A DNA stretch of 64,000 nucleotides from positions 806,001-870,000 of the forward strand of contig NZ_JARRAH010000001.1 in assembly GCF_030553305.1 (NCBI RefSeq). The letters run 5' to 3'. Within the stretch, counting starts at the first letter, position 1; every line of letters starts with the position of its first letter. Source of the DNA: Halomarina ordinaria. Lineage in GTDB: Archaea > Halobacteriota > Halobacteria > Halobacteriales > Haloarculaceae. Below, in pieces: positions 1 through 9,776 of this stretch. Below the pieces are notes generated by a model. The model was given only the letters and a program-made list of their open reading frames with translations, did not search any database and had not been told where the DNA came from. A program made the position numbers and the translations under genes.

Positions 1-116
1 CGGTGGACTTCTCCGGGACGGCCCGCACCAAGATCAGTCAGGTCGGTGAGGCTATCGACCTCGAACAGGCACTCGAACAGAACCCCGAAGGCTCGAACGT
101 CCGGGTGATTCGATGA
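1..116 (+). CDS. rpl18e: Large ribosomal subunit protein eL18 (L18e), C-terminal end only
   Basis: The window opens inside this gene. Reading from base 3, the last 37 codons end in SNVRVIR and a TGA that overlaps the ATG of rpl13 (ATGA, 113-116). The sequence ([11 protein letters not shown], then [15 protein letters not shown]) matches the C-terminal end of archaeal eL18, a structural protein of the 50S subunit. The following genes, rpl13-rps9-rpoN-rpoK-eno-rps2, are the standard haloarchaeal order, which supports the assignment. The start lies outside the window. Confidence 0.9.
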   Translation, partial: VDFSGTARTKISQVGEAIDLEQALEQNPEGSNVRVIR

Positions 117-550
117 GCGTCGCCGAGTTCGACGCCGACGTCGTCGTCGACGCCCGCGACTGCATCCTCGGCCGGGTGGCGAGCAACGTCGCCCAGCGCG
201 CGCTCGACGGCGAGCGCGTCGCCGTGGTGAACGCCGAACACGCGGTCATCACGGGCAACGAGGAGGACGTGATGAGCGTCTACAAGAAGCGCGTCGAGGT
301 CGGCTCCGACCAGGGGCCGTACTACCCCAAGCGCCCCGACCGCCTCCTCAAGCGCTCGGTGCGCGGGATGCTGCCGTACAAGACGCCCCGCGGGCGCACC
401 GCGCTCGAGGGCGTCCGGGTGTACGTCGGCAACCCCTTCGAGGCCGACGGCGAGGTGCTCGAGGAGACCTCGCTTGACCGACTGTCGAACATCAAATTCG
501 TCTCGCTGGGTGAGGTCAGCGAGCAGCTGGGGGCGAACGTCACATGGTAA
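113..550 (+). CDS. rpl13: Large ribosomal subunit protein uL13
   Basis: A 145-residue protein, normal length for archaeal uL13, a 50S component. The N-terminal segment [16 protein letters not shown] and the central basic stretch [19 protein letters not shown], followed by RVYVGNPFE, are family hallmarks. The ATG overlaps the eL18 stop by four bases and its own stop overlaps the rps9 ATG (544-550), so the three genes are translationally coupled in one operon. Assignment is secure. Confidence 0.97.
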   Translation: MSVAEFDADVVVDARDCILGRVASNVAQRALDGERVAVVNAEHAVITGNEEDVMSVYKKRVEVGSDQGPYYPKRPDRLLKRSVRGMLPYKTPRGRTALEGVRVYVGNPFEADGEVLEETSLDRLSNIKFVSLGEVSEQLGANVTW

Positions 551-942
551 CCAACACGAGCGGCAAGAAGAAGACCGCAGTCGCCCGCGCCACGGTCCGC
601 GAGGGCCAGGGGCGGGTGCGCATCAACGCACAGCCCGTCGAACTCGTCGAGCCCGAGATGGCCCGACTGAAGATGCTCGAACCGTTCCGCATCGCGAGCG
701 AGGAGCTCCGCGACGGTATCGACATCGAGGTCAGCGTCGCCGGCGGCGGCATCAGCGGCCAGTCCGACGCGGTCCGCACGGCCATCGCCCGCGGCCTCGT
801 CGAGCACTCGAACGACGCCGAACTGCGCGACGCGTACATGAACTTCGACCGGTCGCTGCTGGTCAACGACGTGCGCCAGTCCGAGTCCAAGAAGTGGGGC
901 GGGCCCGGGGCGCGCGCTCGCTACCAGAAGTCCTACCGCTAG
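544..942 (+). CDS. rps9: Small ribosomal subunit protein uS9
   Basis: A 132-residue 30S protein. It starts [18 protein letters not shown] and has the typical [19 protein letters not shown] core. The C-terminal tail ends [12 protein letters not shown]; in the family this basic tail reaches toward the P-site tRNA. The gene overlaps rpl13 by 7 bases and precedes rpoN by 11 bases, as in other archaea where ribosomal and RNA polymerase subunit genes share an operon. Confidence 0.97.
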   Translation: MVTNTSGKKKTAVARATVREGQGRVRINAQPVELVEPEMARLKMLEPFRIASEELRDGIDIEVSVAGGGISGQSDAVRTAIARGLVEHSNDAELRDAYMNFDRSLLVNDVRQSESKKWGGPGARARYQKSYR

Positions 943-953
943 GTGATCCACCC

Positions 954-1145
954 ATGATGATACCCGTCCGGTGTTTCACGTGTGGTAAAGTGGTCGGCGA
1001 GCACTGGGACGCGTACCGCCGACGGACCGAGGAGGGAGAGGACTCCGCGGCGGTCCTCGACGACCTCGGCGTCGACCGCGCGTGCTGTCGGCGCATGTTC
1101 GTCTCGCACAAGGACCTCGTCGACATCGTCTCCCCGTACCAGTGA
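954..1145 (+). CDS. rpoN: DNA-directed RNA polymerase subunit Rpo10 (RpoN)
   Basis: A 63-residue zinc-binding subunit of archaeal RNA polymerase, homologous to eukaryotic RPB10. The zinc ligands are visible as CFTC (residues 7-10) and the paired CC at 44-45. Two ATGs occur in tandem (954 and 957); the first is used here, and starting at the second would remove one residue. Its TGA overlaps the ATG of rpoK by one base, so the two small polymerase subunits are probably made from the same transcript as uS9. Confidence 0.96.
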   Translation: MMIPVRCFTCGKVVGEHWDAYRRRTEEGEDSAAVLDDLGVDRACCRRMFVSHKDLVDIVSPYQ

Positions 1146-1324
1146 TGGCCCAGACAGAACACAACCGCTACGAGAAGGCCCGCATCATCGGCGCGCGAGC
1201 GCTGCAGGTGTCCTACGGGGCACCCGTCCTCGTCGAGACGACCCACACGGAGCCCATCCTCATCGCCGCACAGGAGTACGACGCGGGCGTGCTCCCGTTC
1301 ACCGTCCACCGGGGTGGCGCATGA
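1145..1324 (+). CDS. rpoK: DNA-directed RNA polymerase subunit Rpo6 (RpoK)
   Basis: A 59-residue subunit, the archaeal counterpart of eukaryotic RPB6 and bacterial omega, involved in polymerase assembly. The conserved stretch [20 protein letters not shown] is followed by the family's C-terminal [13 protein letters not shown]. The ATG at 1145 sits on the rpoN stop, and its stop overlaps the enolase ATG (1321-1324). An open frame extends further upstream, but the rpoN overlap and family length favour this start. Confidence 0.96.
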   Translation: MAQTEHNRYEKARIIGARALQVSYGAPVLVETTHTEPILIAAQEYDAGVLPFTVHRGGA

Positions 1325-2517
1325 CGCTCGTCACCGAACTCCGACTCCGCCGCGTCCTCGACTCCCGGGGGAACCCGACGGTCGAGGCCGAGGTGACGAC
1401 CGAGAGCGGCGGGTTCGGGCGGGCGGCCGCCCCGAGCGGGGCGTCCACCGGCGAGTACGAGGCCATCGAACTCCCCGCCGAGGAGGCCATCGCCGCCGCG
1501 CGCGAGCGGGCGGTCCCCCGACTCGAGGGGCAGGTGTACGCCGGTGACCAGCGCTCGGTCGACCGGGTGCTGCGCGAGGCCGACGACACCGAGAACTTCG
1601 GCGGTATCGGCGCGAACAGCGCCGTCGCCATCAGCATGGCCGCGGCGAAGGCCGGCGCCGATATGCTCGGCGCGCCGCTGTACCAGCACCTCGGCGGTGC
1701 CTTCCGCGGCGACGAGTTCCCGACGCCGCTCGGGAACGTCATCGGCGGCGGCGAGCACGCGGCCGACGCGACGGACATCCAGGAGTTCCTCGCCGCGCCG
1801 GTCGGCGCGCCGAGCGTCGCGGACGCCGTCTTCGCCAACGCCGCCGTCCACCGGGAGGTCCACGACGTCCTCGCCGAGCGGGGCATCGCCTGCGGGAAGG
1901 GCGACGAAGGGGCGTGGGCGCCCTCCATCGACGACGCCGAGGCGTTCGAGGTGTGCGAGGAGGCCGTCTCGACCGTCGAGGACGAGGTCGGCTTCGAGGT
2001 CGGCTTCGGCCTCGACGTGGCCGCCTCCGAACTGTACGACGGCGACGCGTACCAGTACCAGGACGGCGAGCGCACGCTCGACGAACAGGTCGCGTACATC
2101 GCCGACCTCGTCGAGGAGTACGACCTCGTCTACGTCGAGGACCCGCTCGACGAGGACGACTACGACGGCTTCGCCGACCTCACCGACCGGGTCGGCGACC
2201 GGACGCTCGTCTGCGGCGACGACCTGTTCGTCACCAACACCGAGCGCCTGTCGACGGGTATCGAGCGCGGGGCGGCCAACAGCATCCTGGTGAAGCCGAA
2301 CCAGATCGGGACGCTGTCGGACGCCTTCGACGCCATCGAACTGGCGGTCGAGCACGGCTACGCGCCGGTCGTCTCGCACCGCAGCGGTGAGACCGAGGAC
2401 ACGACGATTGCACACCTGGCCGTGGCGACCGCGGCCCCCTTCATCAAGACGGGGGCGGTGGGCGGCGAGCGAACCGCGAAACTCAACGAACTCGTTCGAA
2501 TCGAGGAAAACGCATGA
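1321..2517 (+). CDS. eno: Enolase (phosphopyruvate hydratase)
   Basis: A 398-residue enolase that interconverts 2-phosphoglycerate and phosphoenolpyruvate in glycolysis and gluconeogenesis, acting in the cytoplasm with magnesium. Signatures visible are [12 protein letters not shown] near the N-terminus, [11 protein letters not shown], the metal-ligand region [10 protein letters not shown], and the catalytic-lysine segment [10 protein letters not shown] followed by SHRSGETED. The gene overlaps rpoK upstream and rps2 downstream by four bases each, so it belongs to the ribosomal operon. Confidence 0.97.
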   Translation: MTLVTELRLRRVLDSRGNPTVEAEVTTESGGFGRAAAPSGASTGEYEAIELPAEEAIAAARERAVPRLEGQVYAGDQRSVDRVLREADDTENFGGIGANSAVAISMAAAKAGADMLGAPLYQHLGGAFRGDEFPTPLGNVIGGGEHAADATDIQEFLAAPVGAPSVADAVFANAAVHREVHDVLAERGIACGKGDEGAWAPSIDDAEAFEVCEEAVSTVEDEVGFEVGFGLDVAASELYDGDAYQYQDGERTLDEQVAYIADLVEEYDLVYVEDPLDEDDYDGFADLTDRVGDRTLVCGDDLFVTNTERLSTGIERGAANSILVKPNQIGTLSDAFDAIELAVEHGYAPVVSHRSGETEDTTIAHLAVATAAPFIKTGAVGGERTAKLNELVRIEENA

Positions 2518-3296
2518 GCGACAACGAAGACGGACTCGAGGAGCTCGCCGAGGAGGAGGCCGCGCAGGCCGACGCCGACGACGAGGCTCAGGGGTCCACA
2601 GACGAGGAAGCGACCGCCGCCGACGAGGCGGCCGAACCGGAAGCGCCGGAGGTCGAGGAGGACCCCGCCGAGGACGCGGGCCCGACCTTCGACGAGGACG
2701 TCATGCCGGACGAGGAGGCCGACCTCCTCATCCCGGTCGAGGACTACCTCGCCGCCGGGGCCCACATCGGGACCCAGCAGAAGACCAAGGACATGGAGCG
2801 GTTCATCCACCGCGTCCGCACCGACGGGCTGTACGTCCTCGACGTGAGCCAGACGGACGACCGCATCCGCACCGCGGCGAAGTTCCTCTCGAACTACCAG
2901 CCCGAGCAGATACTCGTCGCCTCCTCGCGTCAGTACGGTCGGTTCCCGGCCGAGAAGTTCGCCGACGCCGTCGGCGCACGCGCGCGGACCGGACGGTTCA
3001 TCCCCGGGACGCTGACGAACCCGCAGTACGCGGGTTACATCGAGCCCGACGTCGTGGTCGTCACCGACCCCATCGGCGACAGCCAGGCGGTCAAGGAGGC
3101 CATCACGGTCGGCATCCCCGTCGTGGCGATGTGCGACTCGAACAACCAGACGAGCAACGTCGACCTCGTCGTCCCGACGAACAACAAGGGGCGCAAGGCC
3201 CTCTCGGTGGTCTACTGGCTGCTGGCCAACGAGACGCTCGACAACCGCGGCGCGGAGCCGTCCTACGCGCTGGACGACTTCGAGACCGACATCTGA
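2514..3296 (+). CDS. rps2: Small ribosomal subunit protein uS2 with acidic N-terminal extension
   Basis: A 260-residue 30S protein. Residues 1 to about 65 are an Asp/Glu/Ala-rich extension typical of halophiles; the uS2 core begins near [20 protein letters not shown] and continues with [11 protein letters not shown] and [14 protein letters not shown] overlaps the eno stop (ATGA). It is the last gene of the ribosomal/polymerase operon, with a 200-base gap to the next confident start. Confidence 0.96.
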   Translation: MSDNEDGLEELAEEEAAQADADDEAQGSTDEEATAADEAAEPEAPEVEEDPAEDAGPTFDEDVMPDEEADLLIPVEDYLAAGAHIGTQQKTKDMERFIHRVRTDGLYVLDVSQTDDRIRTAAKFLSNYQPEQILVASSRQYGRFPAEKFADAVGARARTGRFIPGTLTNPQYAGYIEPDVVVVTDPIGDSQAVKEAITVGIPVVAMCDSNNQTSNVDLVVPTNNKGRKALSVVYWLLANETLDNRGAEPSYALDDFETDI

Positions 3297-3496
3297 ACCG
3301 ACCTTCCCGTTCTTCGCGTCCACCGGCGAGCGGCCGCGCCGTCGCCCTCGTTCTCACGTTTCTCGCCGCCGGATAGTCCCGTCGGGACGCAGCTATCTTC
3401 ATGTCGGTGGACGACCAACGCTCGGGGTCCGACCGCTTCGCGGTGCCGGCCGACCGACGAGCCGACGCGCCCGGAGCGCGTCGGGCGGAGACAGCG

Positions 3497-4000
3497 ATGG
3501 GAGACGTCATTCACGAGAAGGTGCACGCGGAGGTCGACGAGGACTTCGTCGTCTTCCTGGTGGGGATGCGAATCAACAAGCCGTGGCGTGTCGGGAAGTG
3601 GCTCCCGCCGTTCCTGGCGATGCCGCGGCTGTTGCGCCGGCTGGAGGCGGACCCCGACTCCGGCCTGCTCGGCTACAGGGTGGTGTTCAGCCCGCGAGAG
3701 CCGATGGTCGTCCAGTACTGGCGGTCGGCGGAGGACCTGTTCCGTGCCGCCACCGACCCCGAGGGCGGACACGTCCCGGCGTGGCTGGCGTACAACCGCG
3801 ACAGCGACCTCTCGGGTGCGGCCGGCATCTGGCACGAGACGTACCTCGTCCGGGCCGACGCCTACGAGACGTCCTACCGGAACATGCCGCCGTTCGGCCT
3901 GGGGACGGTCGGGCGACTCGCGCCAGCGAAGGGGACGGGGTTCGGTCGACTGGTCGCCGACGCGGAGGCAGTCGAGCGCCCCGGCCCGACCGAAGTATGA
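3497..4000 (+). CDS. DUF4188 domain protein (phenylacetaldoxime dehydratase-like fold)
   Basis: A 167-residue protein from ATG 3497 (MGDVIHEKVHAEVDED). An in-frame ATG at 3401 would add 32 low-complexity residues. Features typical of DUF4188 are FVVFLVGMRINKPW, the YRVVFSPREPMVVQYWRS segment, and WHETYLVRADAYETSYRNMP. The family has a ferredoxin-like monooxygenase-type fold and no well-established role; some members are annotated as aldoxime dehydratase-like, which is not demonstrated. It stands between rps2 and mvk with no overlap. Confidence 0.8.
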   Translation: MGDVIHEKVHAEVDEDFVVFLVGMRINKPWRVGKWLPPFLAMPRLLRRLEADPDSGLLGYRVVFSPREPMVVQYWRSAEDLFRAATDPEGGHVPAWLAYNRDSDLSGAAGIWHETYLVRADAYETSYRNMPPFGLGTVGRLAPAKGTGFGRLVADAEAVERPGPTEV

Positions 4001-4037
4001 CCGCGCCGGAGCACGAGTCGCGCGCTCGTTCGGATAC

Positions 4038-4045
4038 GCTTAAAC
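4038..4045 (+). promoter_or_regulatory. TATA-like element of the mvk operon
   Basis: GCTTAAAC centred about 28 bases before the mvk ATG (4069), the spacing expected for a leaderless archaeal transcript. Assigned by position and composition only. Confidence 0.5.
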
Positions 4046-4068
4046 CGGCACTCCGGTAACGACGGGGT

Positions 4069-5058
4069 ATGACTGTTTCGAGCGCGCCGGGGAAGGTGTA
4101 CCTCTTCGGCGAGCACGCCGTCGTCTACGGCGAACCGGCGGTCCCGTGCGCCATCGAGCGACGGGCGACCGTCACGGTCGAGGCGCGAAGGGACGACCGC
4201 CTCCGGGTCGAGGCGCGCGACCTGACGCTCGACGGCTTCACGGTCGAGTACGGCGCCAGCGGGGACGACCGACCGGACGTTGACGTCGCGACGCCGCTCG
4301 TCGAGGCGGCGATGGGCTACGTCGAGGGGGCGGTCGAACAGGCGCGGGACGCGGCGGACGCGCCCGACGCCGGCTTCGACATGGTCGTCGAGAGCGACAT
4401 CCCGCTGGGGGCCGGCCTCGGTTCGTCGGCAGCCGTCGTCTGCGCGGCCATCGACGCCGCGGCGCGAGAACTCGGCCGTGACCTCACGCCAGAGGCGGTC
4501 GCCGACCGGGCCTACCGCGTCGAACACGACGTCCAGGAGGGGCAGGCCTCGCGGGCGGACACGTTCTGCTCGGCGACGGGCGGTGCCGTCCGCGTGGAGG
4601 GCGACGACCGTCGACGCATTCCCGACGCGCCGAACCTCCCGCTCGTCGTCGGCTACGACGGCGGGGCGGGCGACACGGGCGAACTCGTCGCCGGCGTGCG
4701 CACGCTCCGCGACGAGTACGACTTCGCCGCCGACACGGTCGGCGCCATCGGCGACCTGGTTCGAGCGGGCGAGCGGGCGCTCGCGGACGACGACGTCGCC
4801 GAGGTCGGGCGACTGATGGACTTCAACCACGGGCTGCTGGCGGCGCTCGGCGTCTCCTCGCGGTCGCTCGACGCGATGGTGTGGGCCGCCCGCGACGCCG
4901 ACGCGCTGGGTGCGAAACTGACGGGTGCGGGCGGCGGCGGCTGTATCGTCGCGCTCGACGAGACGCCCGCCGCCCGGACCGCCCTCGACTACACGCCGGG
5001 GTGTGAGGAGGCGTTCCGCGCCGAACTCGACCGCGAGGGGGTGCGCGCGGAACGATGA
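4069..5058 (+). CDS. mvk: Mevalonate kinase
   Basis: A 329-residue GHMP kinase that phosphorylates mevalonate in the archaeal isoprenoid (ether lipid) pathway. N-terminal APGKVYLFGEHAVVYGEPAV, the phosphate-binding loop IPLGAGLGSSAAVV and the C-terminal KLTGAGGGGCIVAL are the three GHMP motifs. The stop overlaps the ipk ATG by four bases, coupling two steps of the same pathway. A TATA-like box 28 bases upstream suggests its own leaderless promoter. Confidence 0.97.
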   Translation: MTVSSAPGKVYLFGEHAVVYGEPAVPCAIERRATVTVEARRDDRLRVEARDLTLDGFTVEYGASGDDRPDVDVATPLVEAAMGYVEGAVEQARDAADAPDAGFDMVVESDIPLGAGLGSSAAVVCAAIDAAARELGRDLTPEAVADRAYRVEHDVQEGQASRADTFCSATGGAVRVEGDDRRRIPDAPNLPLVVGYDGGAGDTGELVAGVRTLRDEYDFAADTVGAIGDLVRAGERALADDDVAEVGRLMDFNHGLLAALGVSSRSLDAMVWAARDADALGAKLTGAGGGGCIVALDETPAARTALDYTPGCEEAFRAELDREGVRAER

Positions 5059-5783
5059 AGGTCCTCAAACTCGGCGGGAGCGTCATCACGGACAAGGACG
5101 TCCCCGAGACGGTCGACGAGCGGAACCTCGAACGGGCGGCCGCGGCCGTCGGCGGGTACGACGGGGACCTCGTCGTCGTCCACGGCGGCGGCTCGTTCGG
5201 CCACCACCACGCGAGCGCCCACGGCATCAGTCGGACCCGGGGGAGCGAGGACTACGAGGGAGTGGTCGCCGTCCACGCGGCCATGCAGCGCCTCAACGAC
5301 GCCGTGCTGGCGGCGCTCCACGCGGAGGGAGTGCCCGCGGTACCCGTCCACCCGTTCTCGGCGGGCTTTCGCAACGCCGTCGACGACCTCGTCCTCCCGA
5401 CGGGGCAGGTGCGCGTCCTCCTGCGCGAGGGGTTCGTCCCCGTCCTCCACGGCGACGTCGTCGCCCACGAGGGGCGGGGCGCGACCATCGTCAGCGGCGA
5501 CGAACTCGTCGTCGAGGTGGCCGACCACCTCGACGCCGAGCGGGTGGGGCTCTGTTCTGCGGTGCCCGGCGTCTACGACGAGGCGGGCGACGTCGTCGGG
5601 CGCATCGAGTCGTTCGAGGACGTCGAGGCCGCCCTCGGCGGGAGTCAGTCGACGGACGTCACCGGCGGGATGGCCACGAAGGTGCGCGAACTGCTCGCGC
5701 TGTCGGTGCCCGCGTTCGTCTTCGACCTCGACGGCGTGGCGGCGTTCCTCGCGGGCGACGACGTCGGGACGCGAATCGGGTAG
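5055..5783 (+). CDS. ipk: Isopentenyl phosphate kinase
   Basis: A 242-residue amino-acid-kinase-fold enzyme converting isopentenyl phosphate to isopentenyl diphosphate, the last step of the archaeal modified mevalonate pathway. KLGGSVITDKD (residues 4-14) and VVHGGGSFGHHHASAHGI contain the family's lysine, glycine-rich loop and catalytic histidine. The ATG overlaps the mvk stop. Downstream come a 256-base leader region, rnj and idsA, a conserved haloarchaeal order. Confidence 0.96.
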   Translation: MKVLKLGGSVITDKDVPETVDERNLERAAAAVGGYDGDLVVVHGGGSFGHHHASAHGISRTRGSEDYEGVVAVHAAMQRLNDAVLAALHAEGVPAVPVHPFSAGFRNAVDDLVLPTGQVRVLLREGFVPVLHGDVVAHEGRGATIVSGDELVVEVADHLDAERVGLCSAVPGVYDEAGDVVGRIESFEDVEAALGGSQSTDVTGGMATKVRELLALSVPAFVFDLDGVAAFLAGDDVGTRIG

Positions 5784-5842
5784 CGTCGGCCGCGTCGTGA
5801 CGCCGTCCGTGAGAGTCGGCGACACGGTGGAATCCAACCCAC

Positions 5843-5852
5843 GCGTTTTTAA
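5843..5852 (+). promoter_or_regulatory. TATA-like element upstream of the rnj leader
   Basis: CGTTTTTAAC lies about 190 bases before the rnj ATG. If used, transcription would start near 5870-5880, so rnj would carry a 5' leader of roughly 160-170 bases, unusual for a haloarchaeal gene. This is inferred from sequence only. Confidence 0.45.
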
Positions 5853-5887
5853 CACCGGAGACTGTAGGGCCGGATAACCGAGCATAC

Positions 5888-6034
5888 GGTCGCCCCGGGA
5901 GCGCAAGCGGGCGACCGGCGGGGTCCGGTGTCGCGTACGACGCCGGACCACGCGGGCCACTGGAGTGCCAGCGGTACGTCTTCGCCGGTCGCGCGTGCGG
6001 CACGCGCTCCCCCGGGCGACTCCTCTCGGAGTCG
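5888..6034 (+). promoter_or_regulatory. Highly structured 5' leader of rnj (candidate RNA element)
   Basis: Nested inverted repeats fill this stretch. 5889-5904 pairs with 6004-6020 (15 bp with one small internal loop). Inside, GCGACCGGC at 5911-5919 pairs with GCCGGTCGC at 5983-5991. A perfect 12-bp hairpin with a CGTA loop spans 5922-5949, a shorter one spans 5955-5969, and GACTCC/GGAGTC forms a hairpin just before the rnj ATG. An alternative local hairpin (5888-5895 with 5909-5916) would compete with the long-range pairing. No known RNA family was recognised. Pairing was found by eye; high GC makes some pairing likely by chance. Confidence 0.5.
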
Positions 6035-6039
6035 GAACC

Positions 6040-7392
6040 ATGGAAATCGAAATCGCAACCATTGGCGGATACGAAGAGGTCGGCCGGCAGATGACGGCCA
6101 TCCGTGCCGGGGACGACATCGTCGTCTTCGACATGGGCCTCAACCTCTCGCAGGTACTGATACACGACAACGTCGAGACCGAGCGCATGCACAGCCTCGA
6201 CCTCATCGACATGGGCGCCATCCCGGACGACCGCGTCATGTCCGACCTCGAGGGCGACGTGCAGGCCATCGTGCCGACGCACGGCCACCTCGACCACATC
6301 GGCGCCATCTCGAAACTGGCCCACCGCTACGACGCCCCCATCGTCGCGACGCCGTTCACCCTCGCGCTGGTCGAACAGGAGATACAGAGCGAGGAGAAGT
6401 TCGGCGTCCAGAACGACCTCGTCGAGATGCAACCCGGCGAGTCGATGTCCATCGGCGACACGGGCAACGTCGAACTGGAGTTCGTCAACGTCACGCACTC
6501 CATCATCGACGCCATCAACCCCGTCCTCCACACGCCGGAGGGGGCCGTCGTCTACGGCCTCGACAAGCGCATGGACCACACGCCGGTCATCGGTGACCCC
6601 ATCGACATGGAGCGCTTCGAGGAAATCGGCCGCGAGGGGCCGGGCGTCCTCTGTTACATCGAGGACTGCACGAACGCCGGCCGGAAGGGCCGGACCCCCT
6701 CCGAGTCCGTCGCCCGGCGCCACCTGAAGGACGTCATGACCTCCGTCGAGGACTACGACGGCGGAATCGTCGCCACGACGTTCTCGAGTCACATCGCCCG
6801 CGTGACGAGCCTCGTCGAGTTCGCCAACGACATCGGCCGTCAGCCCGTCCTGCTCGGGCGTTCGATGGAGAAGTACTCGGGCACCGCAGAGCGCCTGAAC
6901 TTCGTCGACTTCCCCGACGACCTCGGGATGTACGGCCACCGCAAGTCCGTCGACCGGACGTTCAAGCGCATCATGAACGAGGGCAAGGAGAACTTCCTGC
7001 CCATCGTGACGGGCCACCAGGGCGAACCGCGCGCGATGCTCACGCGGATGGGCCGCGGCGAGACGCCCTACCAGCTCGACGACGGCGACAAGGTCCTCTT
7101 CAGCGCGCGGGTCATCCCCGAGCCGACCAACGAGGGCCAGCGCTACCAGTCCGAGAAGCTCCTCAAGATGCAGGGCGCACGCATCTACGACGACATCCAC
7201 GTCTCCGGCCACCTCCGCGAGGAGGGCCACTACCGGATGCTGCAGGCGCTCCAGCCCCAGCACGTCATCCCGGCCCACCAGGACATGAAGGGCTTCGCGC
7301 CGTACACGAGCCTGGCGGCCAGCCAGGGGTACAAGCTCGGGCGCGACCTGCACGTGACGCGCAACGGGAACATGATTCAGCTGACGGAATGA
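6040..7392 (+). CDS. rnj: Ribonuclease J
   Basis: A 450-residue beta-CASP metallo-beta-lactamase nuclease; archaeal RNase J is a 5'-3' exoribonuclease in RNA decay and processing. The zinc-binding motif [10 protein letters not shown] and the N-terminal [19 protein letters not shown] are clear, as are the beta-CASP segment [11 protein letters not shown] and the C-terminal [12 protein letters not shown] and VIPAHQD. The ATG at 6040 is used because the preceding bases form RNA-like inverted repeats and the family begins with ME(I/V)xI. Its stop overlaps idsA by four bases. Confidence 0.95.
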   Translation: MEIEIATIGGYEEVGRQMTAIRAGDDIVVFDMGLNLSQVLIHDNVETERMHSLDLIDMGAIPDDRVMSDLEGDVQAIVPTHGHLDHIGAISKLAHRYDAPIVATPFTLALVEQEIQSEEKFGVQNDLVEMQPGESMSIGDTGNVELEFVNVTHSIIDAINPVLHTPEGAVVYGLDKRMDHTPVIGDPIDMERFEEIGREGPGVLCYIEDCTNAGRKGRTPSESVARRHLKDVMTSVEDYDGGIVATTFSSHIARVTSLVEFANDIGRQPVLLGRSMEKYSGTAERLNFVDFPDDLGMYGHRKSVDRTFKRIMNEGKENFLPIVTGHQGEPRAMLTRMGRGETPYQLDDGDKVLFSARVIPEPTNEGQRYQSEKLLKMQGARIYDDIHVSGHLREEGHYRMLQALQPQHVIPAHQDMKGFAPYTSLAASQGYKLGRDLHVTRNGNMIQLTE

Positions 7393-8420
7393 GCGCCGAC
7401 AGCGCGCGTGTGGAGGCGGCGATAGAGGGGCGCCGAGAGGCGGTCAACGACGCCATCGCGGAGATGCTCCCGGTCACGCGACCGGAGCGCCTCTACGAGG
7501 CGTCGCGCTACCTGCTGGACGCGGGCGGCAAGCGCCTGCGCCCGGCGATGCTCCTGCTGGTGGCCGAGGCGGTCACCGGCGTCGACCCCCTGACGGAGGA
7601 CTACCGCGCGTTCGGCCCCGAGGAAATCGACATCATGGCGGCCGCCGTCAGCGTCGAGGTCATCCAGTCGTTCACCCTCATCCACGACGACATCATGGAC
7701 GACGACGACCTGCGACGCGGCGTGCCCGCCGTCCACCGCGAGTACGACACCGAGACGGCTATCCTCGCCGGCGACACGCTCTACTCGAAGGCGTTCGAGT
7801 GCATGCTGCAGACGGGCGCACCCGCCGACCGCTCGGTGCGCGCGCTCGAGAAACTCGCGACGACCTGTACGAAGATCTGCGAGGGACAGGCCCTCGACGT
7901 CGCCTTCGAGGCGCGCGGGGACGTGACGACCGAGGAGTACCTCGACATGGTCGAGCACAAGACGGCGGTGCTGTACGCCGCCGCCGCCGCCATCCCCGCG
8001 GTCCTCCTCGGCGCGGACGAGGAGGTGGTCGACGCCCTCTGCGGCTACGGCCTCGACGTGGGCCGGGCCTTCCAGATACAGGACGACCTCCTCGACCTCA
8101 CGACGCCGAGCGAGCGTCTCGGCAAACAGCGCGGGAGCGACCTCATCGAGGGCAAGCGGACCGTCGTCACCCTCCACGCCCGCGACCAGGGCGTCGACGT
8201 CGACGCGCTCCTCGACACCGCGGACCCCGCCGACGTGACGGAGGCGGACATCGAGGCGGCCGTCGGGCGACTGGAGGGCGCCGGCAGCATCGACCACGCC
8301 CGGACGATGGCCCGCGAGATAACCGACCGCGGGAAGCGCCGCCTCGAGGTCCTCCCCGAGGGGGAAGCCCGCGAGACGCTCGCGGGCATCGCGGACTACC
8401 TCGTCGAGCGGGACTACTGA
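7389..8420 (+). CDS. idsA: Polyprenyl diphosphate synthase (geranylgeranyl/farnesyl type)
   Basis: A 343-residue short-chain trans-prenyltransferase making the C15-C20(-C25) precursors of archaeal membrane lipids. [12 protein letters not shown], the first aspartate-rich motif [15 protein letters not shown] and the second, [10 protein letters not shown], are all present. The ATG overlaps the rnj stop (ATGA). Product length cannot be fixed from sequence alone. Together with mvk and ipk it forms an isoprenoid gene group interrupted by RNase J. Confidence 0.95.
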   Translation: MSADSARVEAAIEGRREAVNDAIAEMLPVTRPERLYEASRYLLDAGGKRLRPAMLLLVAEAVTGVDPLTEDYRAFGPEEIDIMAAAVSVEVIQSFTLIHDDIMDDDDLRRGVPAVHREYDTETAILAGDTLYSKAFECMLQTGAPADRSVRALEKLATTCTKICEGQALDVAFEARGDVTTEEYLDMVEHKTAVLYAAAAAIPAVLLGADEEVVDALCGYGLDVGRAFQIQDDLLDLTTPSERLGKQRGSDLIEGKRTVVTLHARDQGVDVDALLDTADPADVTEADIEAAVGRLEGAGSIDHARTMAREITDRGKRRLEVLPEGEARETLAGIADYLVERDY

Positions 8421-8475
8421 CGGTCACGGCGGCGAGGACACGCTTTTTGTACGGTGGGCGAGTCGTCTCGACCGA

Positions 8476-8673
8476 ATGAGCGAGACAGTTCGCTGGGAGT
8501 ACGAGACGCTTCGGCCGCCGCGGGAGGCGACGATGCACGAGGCGACCGACCCGAAGACGGAGCTGAACGAACTCGGTGCCGACGGGTGGGAGCTGGTCTG
8601 CACCGTCGAGTACGCCGGCGGCGGGACGAAGTACCTCGTCCTCAAGCGACCGGCGAGGGACGACGATGAGTGA
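8476..8673 (+). CDS. DUF4177 domain protein
   Basis: A 65-residue protein with the DUF4177 pattern: WEYETLRPP at the start, then LNELGADGWELVCTVEY and a terminal YLVLKRP. The family is small, widespread and without known function. A TATA-like CTTTTTGT lies about 30 bases upstream. Its stop overlaps the next gene's ATG (8666-8673), so the two are coupled and may act together. Confidence 0.82.
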   Translation: MSETVRWEYETLRPPREATMHEATDPKTELNELGADGWELVCTVEYAGGGTKYLVLKRPARDDDE

Positions 8674-9715
8674 GGCGGGCGTCGAACCCGACCACTCCGT
8701 CGAGTCGGAGACGGACATCGGCACCGAGAACACCATGCGGGAGCGGGCCGGCGAGAGCCGCCTCAAACTCTGGCTGGTGCTCGGCGCGAACCGACTGGTC
8801 ATCACCGGCGTCCTCGCCAGCGTGGTGTTCGTCTCGTTCGTCCTCGCGGGGGTGTTCCTGCTCCCGCCGTTCGAGCAGACCGTGGCGGGCGGCGACGTGC
8901 TCGACACGCTGTTCACGACGATGATAAGCGCCGTCATCACGGGCGTGACCCTCGTCGTCACCATCAGTCAGCTGGTCATCTCCCAGGAGAACGGCCCGCT
9001 CGGCGACCAGCGCGAGCGGATGAGCAACGCGCTCGACTTCCGCGAGTACACGAGCGAACTCATCGGGACGACGACCCCCGCGGACCCATCGAAGTTCCTC
9101 GCGGTGCTCGTCGAGACGTCGAACCAGCGCGGCGAGCAACTCCGCGAACTCGCGGAGGGGAGCGACAACGACGACCTGCGTGACGAGGTCGAGGAGTTCG
9201 TCGACAGCCTCTCGGACAACGCGGACGTGGTCGTCGACCGCCTCGACGGCGCGACGTTCGGGACGTTCAACGTGCTGTTCGCGGCGCTCGACTACAACTA
9301 CTCCTGGAAGGTGTTCCAGGTCAACCGCATCCAGGAGGTGTACCGCGACGACATCGACGACGAACTCGGACGGGCGTTCGAGGACCTCCACACCTCGCTC
9401 GCCATGTTCGGCCCCGCCCGCGAACACATCAAGACCCTCTACTTCGAGTGGGCGCTCATCAGCCTCTCGCAGCTCATCTCCTACGCGGCCATCCCGGCGC
9501 TCATCATCGGCGCGCTGATGACGGTGTTCGTCGACAGCGCGACGTTCACCGGCGTCACCTTCGGCGTCTCCGACCTCCTGTGGGTGACGGCAACGGCGTT
9601 CACCGTCACGGTGATTCCCTTCCTGCTGTTCATCTCCTACGTGCTCCGCGTCGCCACCGTCGCCAAGCGGACGCTCGCCATCGGGCCGCTCATCCTGCGG
9701 GACTCCCAGCGCTGA
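8666..9715 (+). CDS. Four-span membrane protein of unknown function
   Basis: A 349-residue protein not assigned to a characterised family. Two hydrophobic spans lie near residues 45-100 (VITGVLASVVFVSFVLAGVF and a following TMISAVITGVTLVVTI) and two near the C-terminus (SYAAIPALIIGALMTVF; FTVTVIPFLLFISYVL). The central soluble part is acidic and helical. ATG 8666 is chosen because it overlaps the DUF4177 stop; a longer open frame upstream is only the alternate frame of that gene. Confidence 0.75.
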   Translation: MSEAGVEPDHSVESETDIGTENTMRERAGESRLKLWLVLGANRLVITGVLASVVFVSFVLAGVFLLPPFEQTVAGGDVLDTLFTTMISAVITGVTLVVTISQLVISQENGPLGDQRERMSNALDFREYTSELIGTTTPADPSKFLAVLVETSNQRGEQLRELAEGSDNDDLRDEVEEFVDSLSDNADVVVDRLDGATFGTFNVLFAALDYNYSWKVFQVNRIQEVYRDDIDDELGRAFEDLHTSLAMFGPAREHIKTLYFEWALISLSQLISYAAIPALIIGALMTVFVDSATFTGVTFGVSDLLWVTATAFTVTVIPFLLFISYVLRVATVAKRTLAIGPLILRDSQR

Positions 9716-9776
9716 GGCGTCCCCGCCGGCGCGCGAATCCACGCCCGTTTTGTCCCTCGGCGTGAACCACTCCCCA

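Noticed and set aside
1213-2415. 400-codon minus-strand open frame opposite enolase
   Set aside because: Val/Asp/Arg-rich composition with no family features, fully antisense to a well-conserved eno gene; a shadow of codon bias. Many similar frames (for example 13892-16003 plus) were rejected for the same reason.
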